This document shows, piece after piece, positions 61,901 to 64,000 of a stretch of DNA of 64,000 nucleotides. The stretch is from Opisthorchis felineus (Eukaryota > Platyhelminthes > Trematoda > Opisthorchiida > Opisthorchiidae), in assembly GCA_004794785.1 (NCBI GenBank), contig SJOL01002903.1, forward strand, positions 1-64,000, given 5' to 3'. A program made the translations under genes and the position numbers. Under the pieces are notes generated by a model that was given only the letters and a program-made list of their open reading frames with translations, was not told the origin of the DNA and did no database searches. Numbering within the stretch: position 1 is the first letter of the stretch; each line of letters opens with the position of its first letter.

Positions 61901-64000
61901 ACTGGCAGATAGGTTAGTCGACCATTACTATGCAGCAAAGGACTTGCGACAGATGCAACTCCATAATATTTTCATGTCCCATTACTAGTTAGCTAATACG
62001 CAACTGTTCACATCTACGAAGGCAAAGCTTGTTATTGTGGAACCCACGCCAGCGAAATGCCTGCAAAATACTTATGGGCTCCCTTGGAAAGTTGCGTTTT
62101 AAAACTAACCGCATGCATTTTAAACCGGGCATTAAGGGGAGATGTGGTAACCTGCGTGAATTTTTGATCATACGCCAGTTTCTCTTCAAATATCAGACAT
62201 GGCTGAATATAAGCTTCTTACCCGATAGAATAGTGAAAACTGCTGCGGGCCAACTTGTCGATTTTGTTATACTGGGCGAGAAAGATGGACCTGAACATCA
62301 TTCCCATACTCAACCGCATCAAATCTGCATTGGAGATTACGCATACGTCATCGCGAGACTTCAGCGCACAGTTCATCTTTGAATTCGTAGCATTTTAAAT
62401 TTGCTTCATTGGAAAACAGAAATGTACTTTGTAATTTACGGTCTCTAATGACCTTGAAGTTTTGATTACTTAGGCAAACAGCCGTCACCATGGCAGCTCC
62501 TGACCAAGTGGTATGACTGGACGAACTTTTCGCCGGATCCCAACACAAAAAACGCTACTTTCTGCAACGACTGATTTCGTTTACTGCGTATCGCTTCTGC
62601 TGTCCCTTCTATTATATCTCTTCCTCTTCATTGTTTCGTTGCTTTATCCCCCTTTGGTTTTGTTACTCAATGTCATTTATAGGAATCCGAGGTAGGACTC
62701 CATGTGAATGCACGCTTCCACACATCGCGCGAACATGGTGTCAGAGAGGTGGGCCAGGAACCGCTATGCTTGCTTATAACTCCAGGACCCCACCTAGAAA
62801 TATCGCCCTAACTGCATGTAGCCTGCGGTTGGTCTCTCACAATTCGCCAGTAGATGCTCAAATGCAGCCGGTGAGTTCACGAAAACTAAAGCGAGTCAAA
62901 GTATTCCACACGCGGGAAAAGCATGCATGAAGGAAGAGGCCACCCTTATGGTATTTTGGGTTCGTGCTTTGTACAATTCATCTGCAACCTCTCAGTGCAC
63001 TCAACTCTGGGATGAGTGTTCAAATGGTGTTTTCCATTTGGACGTTTCTAACTCTTAACGGGTTTAAAGGCCTCCATTTTGTCTCCGTTTTTTTCTTCCC
63101 CCTAAGAAGTCGCAGCTAATGGTTTGTAGCCTATCCGGACGATTGGGAGCTATCGGCCGTATAACAATCTTGGATGTTACCCCTGTATAGTTTAAAGACT
63201 CGTTGCACCTTGTGAGAGCTGGAGATCAATCCCCAAAGTAATACGTTGGATGAGAGCTTAAAAACGCCTTAAAGAGCGGCCTCCTTGATTTTACTGCTCA
63301 AAAAATGTGACAGGTCATTTTAATTACTTTCTACGCTGCAGAGGCACGCTTATTCTTGAATTTGAGCTCACCTTAAACAACTACATATAACAATCCTGAC
63401 CTGGCAATGCTTTTCAATGTACGCTTTTCAGGATGGGCTTCCAGGTGCAGTGAGTGTGATTCTTCTAGGATAACAGGTAGCACACAACTTACGACCCTTC
63501 AATCTTCCCCCTAAAATGTAGTACTGTTCAGCAGGCTTGGCTAACTTCTTTCTTCCCGTCGTCCTTTATCACTACTCATGAGGTTCCTTCGCATATTAAT
63601 TTCACTCGATCTGCCACCCCGTCTAAATTGGACTACTCCTCTACACGGAGCAGGCTCTTTGATGGGACTCTGCAGGAGAGACAGGAGTTACCGCCACTCC
63701 CTCGCTGACCCGCACCATATTAGTACACACCAAGTATTCTCCGGCTACTCTGATTGGCAAGGCATCTTGTTGAACAGCCCATTTTACCAAAATAGGCGAA
63801 TACTCTCCTGCGTTTTCCGTGTGCTTGTCGGTCAACTTGTGCACGGTAGAGGGAACTAGGTACCCCGTTTACGACACTTTTGTCGTATTGCGCCGCTATT
63901 GGAGTGTTCTACAAAATCTCCTTGAGGAATCCTAACTAATTTCTTGTTCCATGCCCGTTTATACAATCTAAGCCCGTCCCCGAGCCATGGGTCAGCTAGC
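58931..64000. other. Upstream region with repeats, no gene recognised
   Basis: Open frames at 59242-59566, 61153-61533, 62029-62382 and 63578-63859 show no motif, and several are open on both strands. The 61153-61533 frame is hydrophobic but low-confidence. A SINE-like tRNA head lies at 60984-61051. Confidence 0.35.
60984..61051 (-). mobile_element. tRNA-derived SINE head, third type
   Basis: The minus strand reads ggtgcctagttggtgtggtg, then ggcaacacgcttaccctcca and ggctctgggtttgatcccc, with a D-loop-like part and a B box (gggtttgatccc). The 3' acceptor strand expected of a real tRNA is absent, so this is a SINE head or tRNA relic rather than a functional gene. Confidence 0.4.

Overview
This is eukaryotic DNA, most likely from a digenean flatworm (trematode) and possibly fasciolid-like. 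The evidence is long AT-rich introns, exons of about 50-400 nt with GT-AG junctions, two micro-introns of about 30 nt, decayed RTE-like and CR1-like retrotransposons of the kind common in flukes, and tRNA-derived SINEs. No prokaryotic features, CRISPR arrays or intact rRNA/tRNA genes were seen. Exon models were built by eye from splice sites, reading phase and protein logic.

Two genes are well supported. On the + strand (6204-11012), seven exons encode a hypoxanthine-guanine phosphoribosyltransferase (purine salvage). It keeps the PPi loop, the PRPP motif (VVEDLVDTGTT) and the C-terminal FRELPHICVV segment. It carries two notable active-site changes, and one short exon for the flexible loop could not be found. 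On the - strand, from 57087 down to at least 38871 and probably to 32483, six phase-consistent exons (plus two candidate 3' exons) encode a secreted or type I membrane protein. It has a signal peptide, an unrecognised N-terminal region of about 165 residues, four EGF-like units, one thrombospondin type-1-like unit, and possibly a transmembrane segment with a short basic tail.

Layout: 1-5200 is mostly retrotransposon debris (a CR1-like endonuclease remnant, then an RTE relic). 5200-11000 is the HGPRT gene. 11000-32000 is gene-poor and holds two more RTE relics, SINE copies in both orientations, a 326-bp direct duplication at 26.1-27.0 kb, and an open frame of unknown identity at 29.6-30.3 kb. 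32-57 kb is the EGF/TSP1 gene, whose introns carry a SINE nested in a LINE tail with a clean 12-bp target-site duplication. 57.5-58.9 kb is a reverse-strand LINE reverse transcriptase relic just upstream of that gene. 59-64 kb holds repeats and nothing else I can name.

The two genes show no sign of acting together. One is a cytosolic salvage enzyme and the other an extracellular or surface adhesion-type protein.
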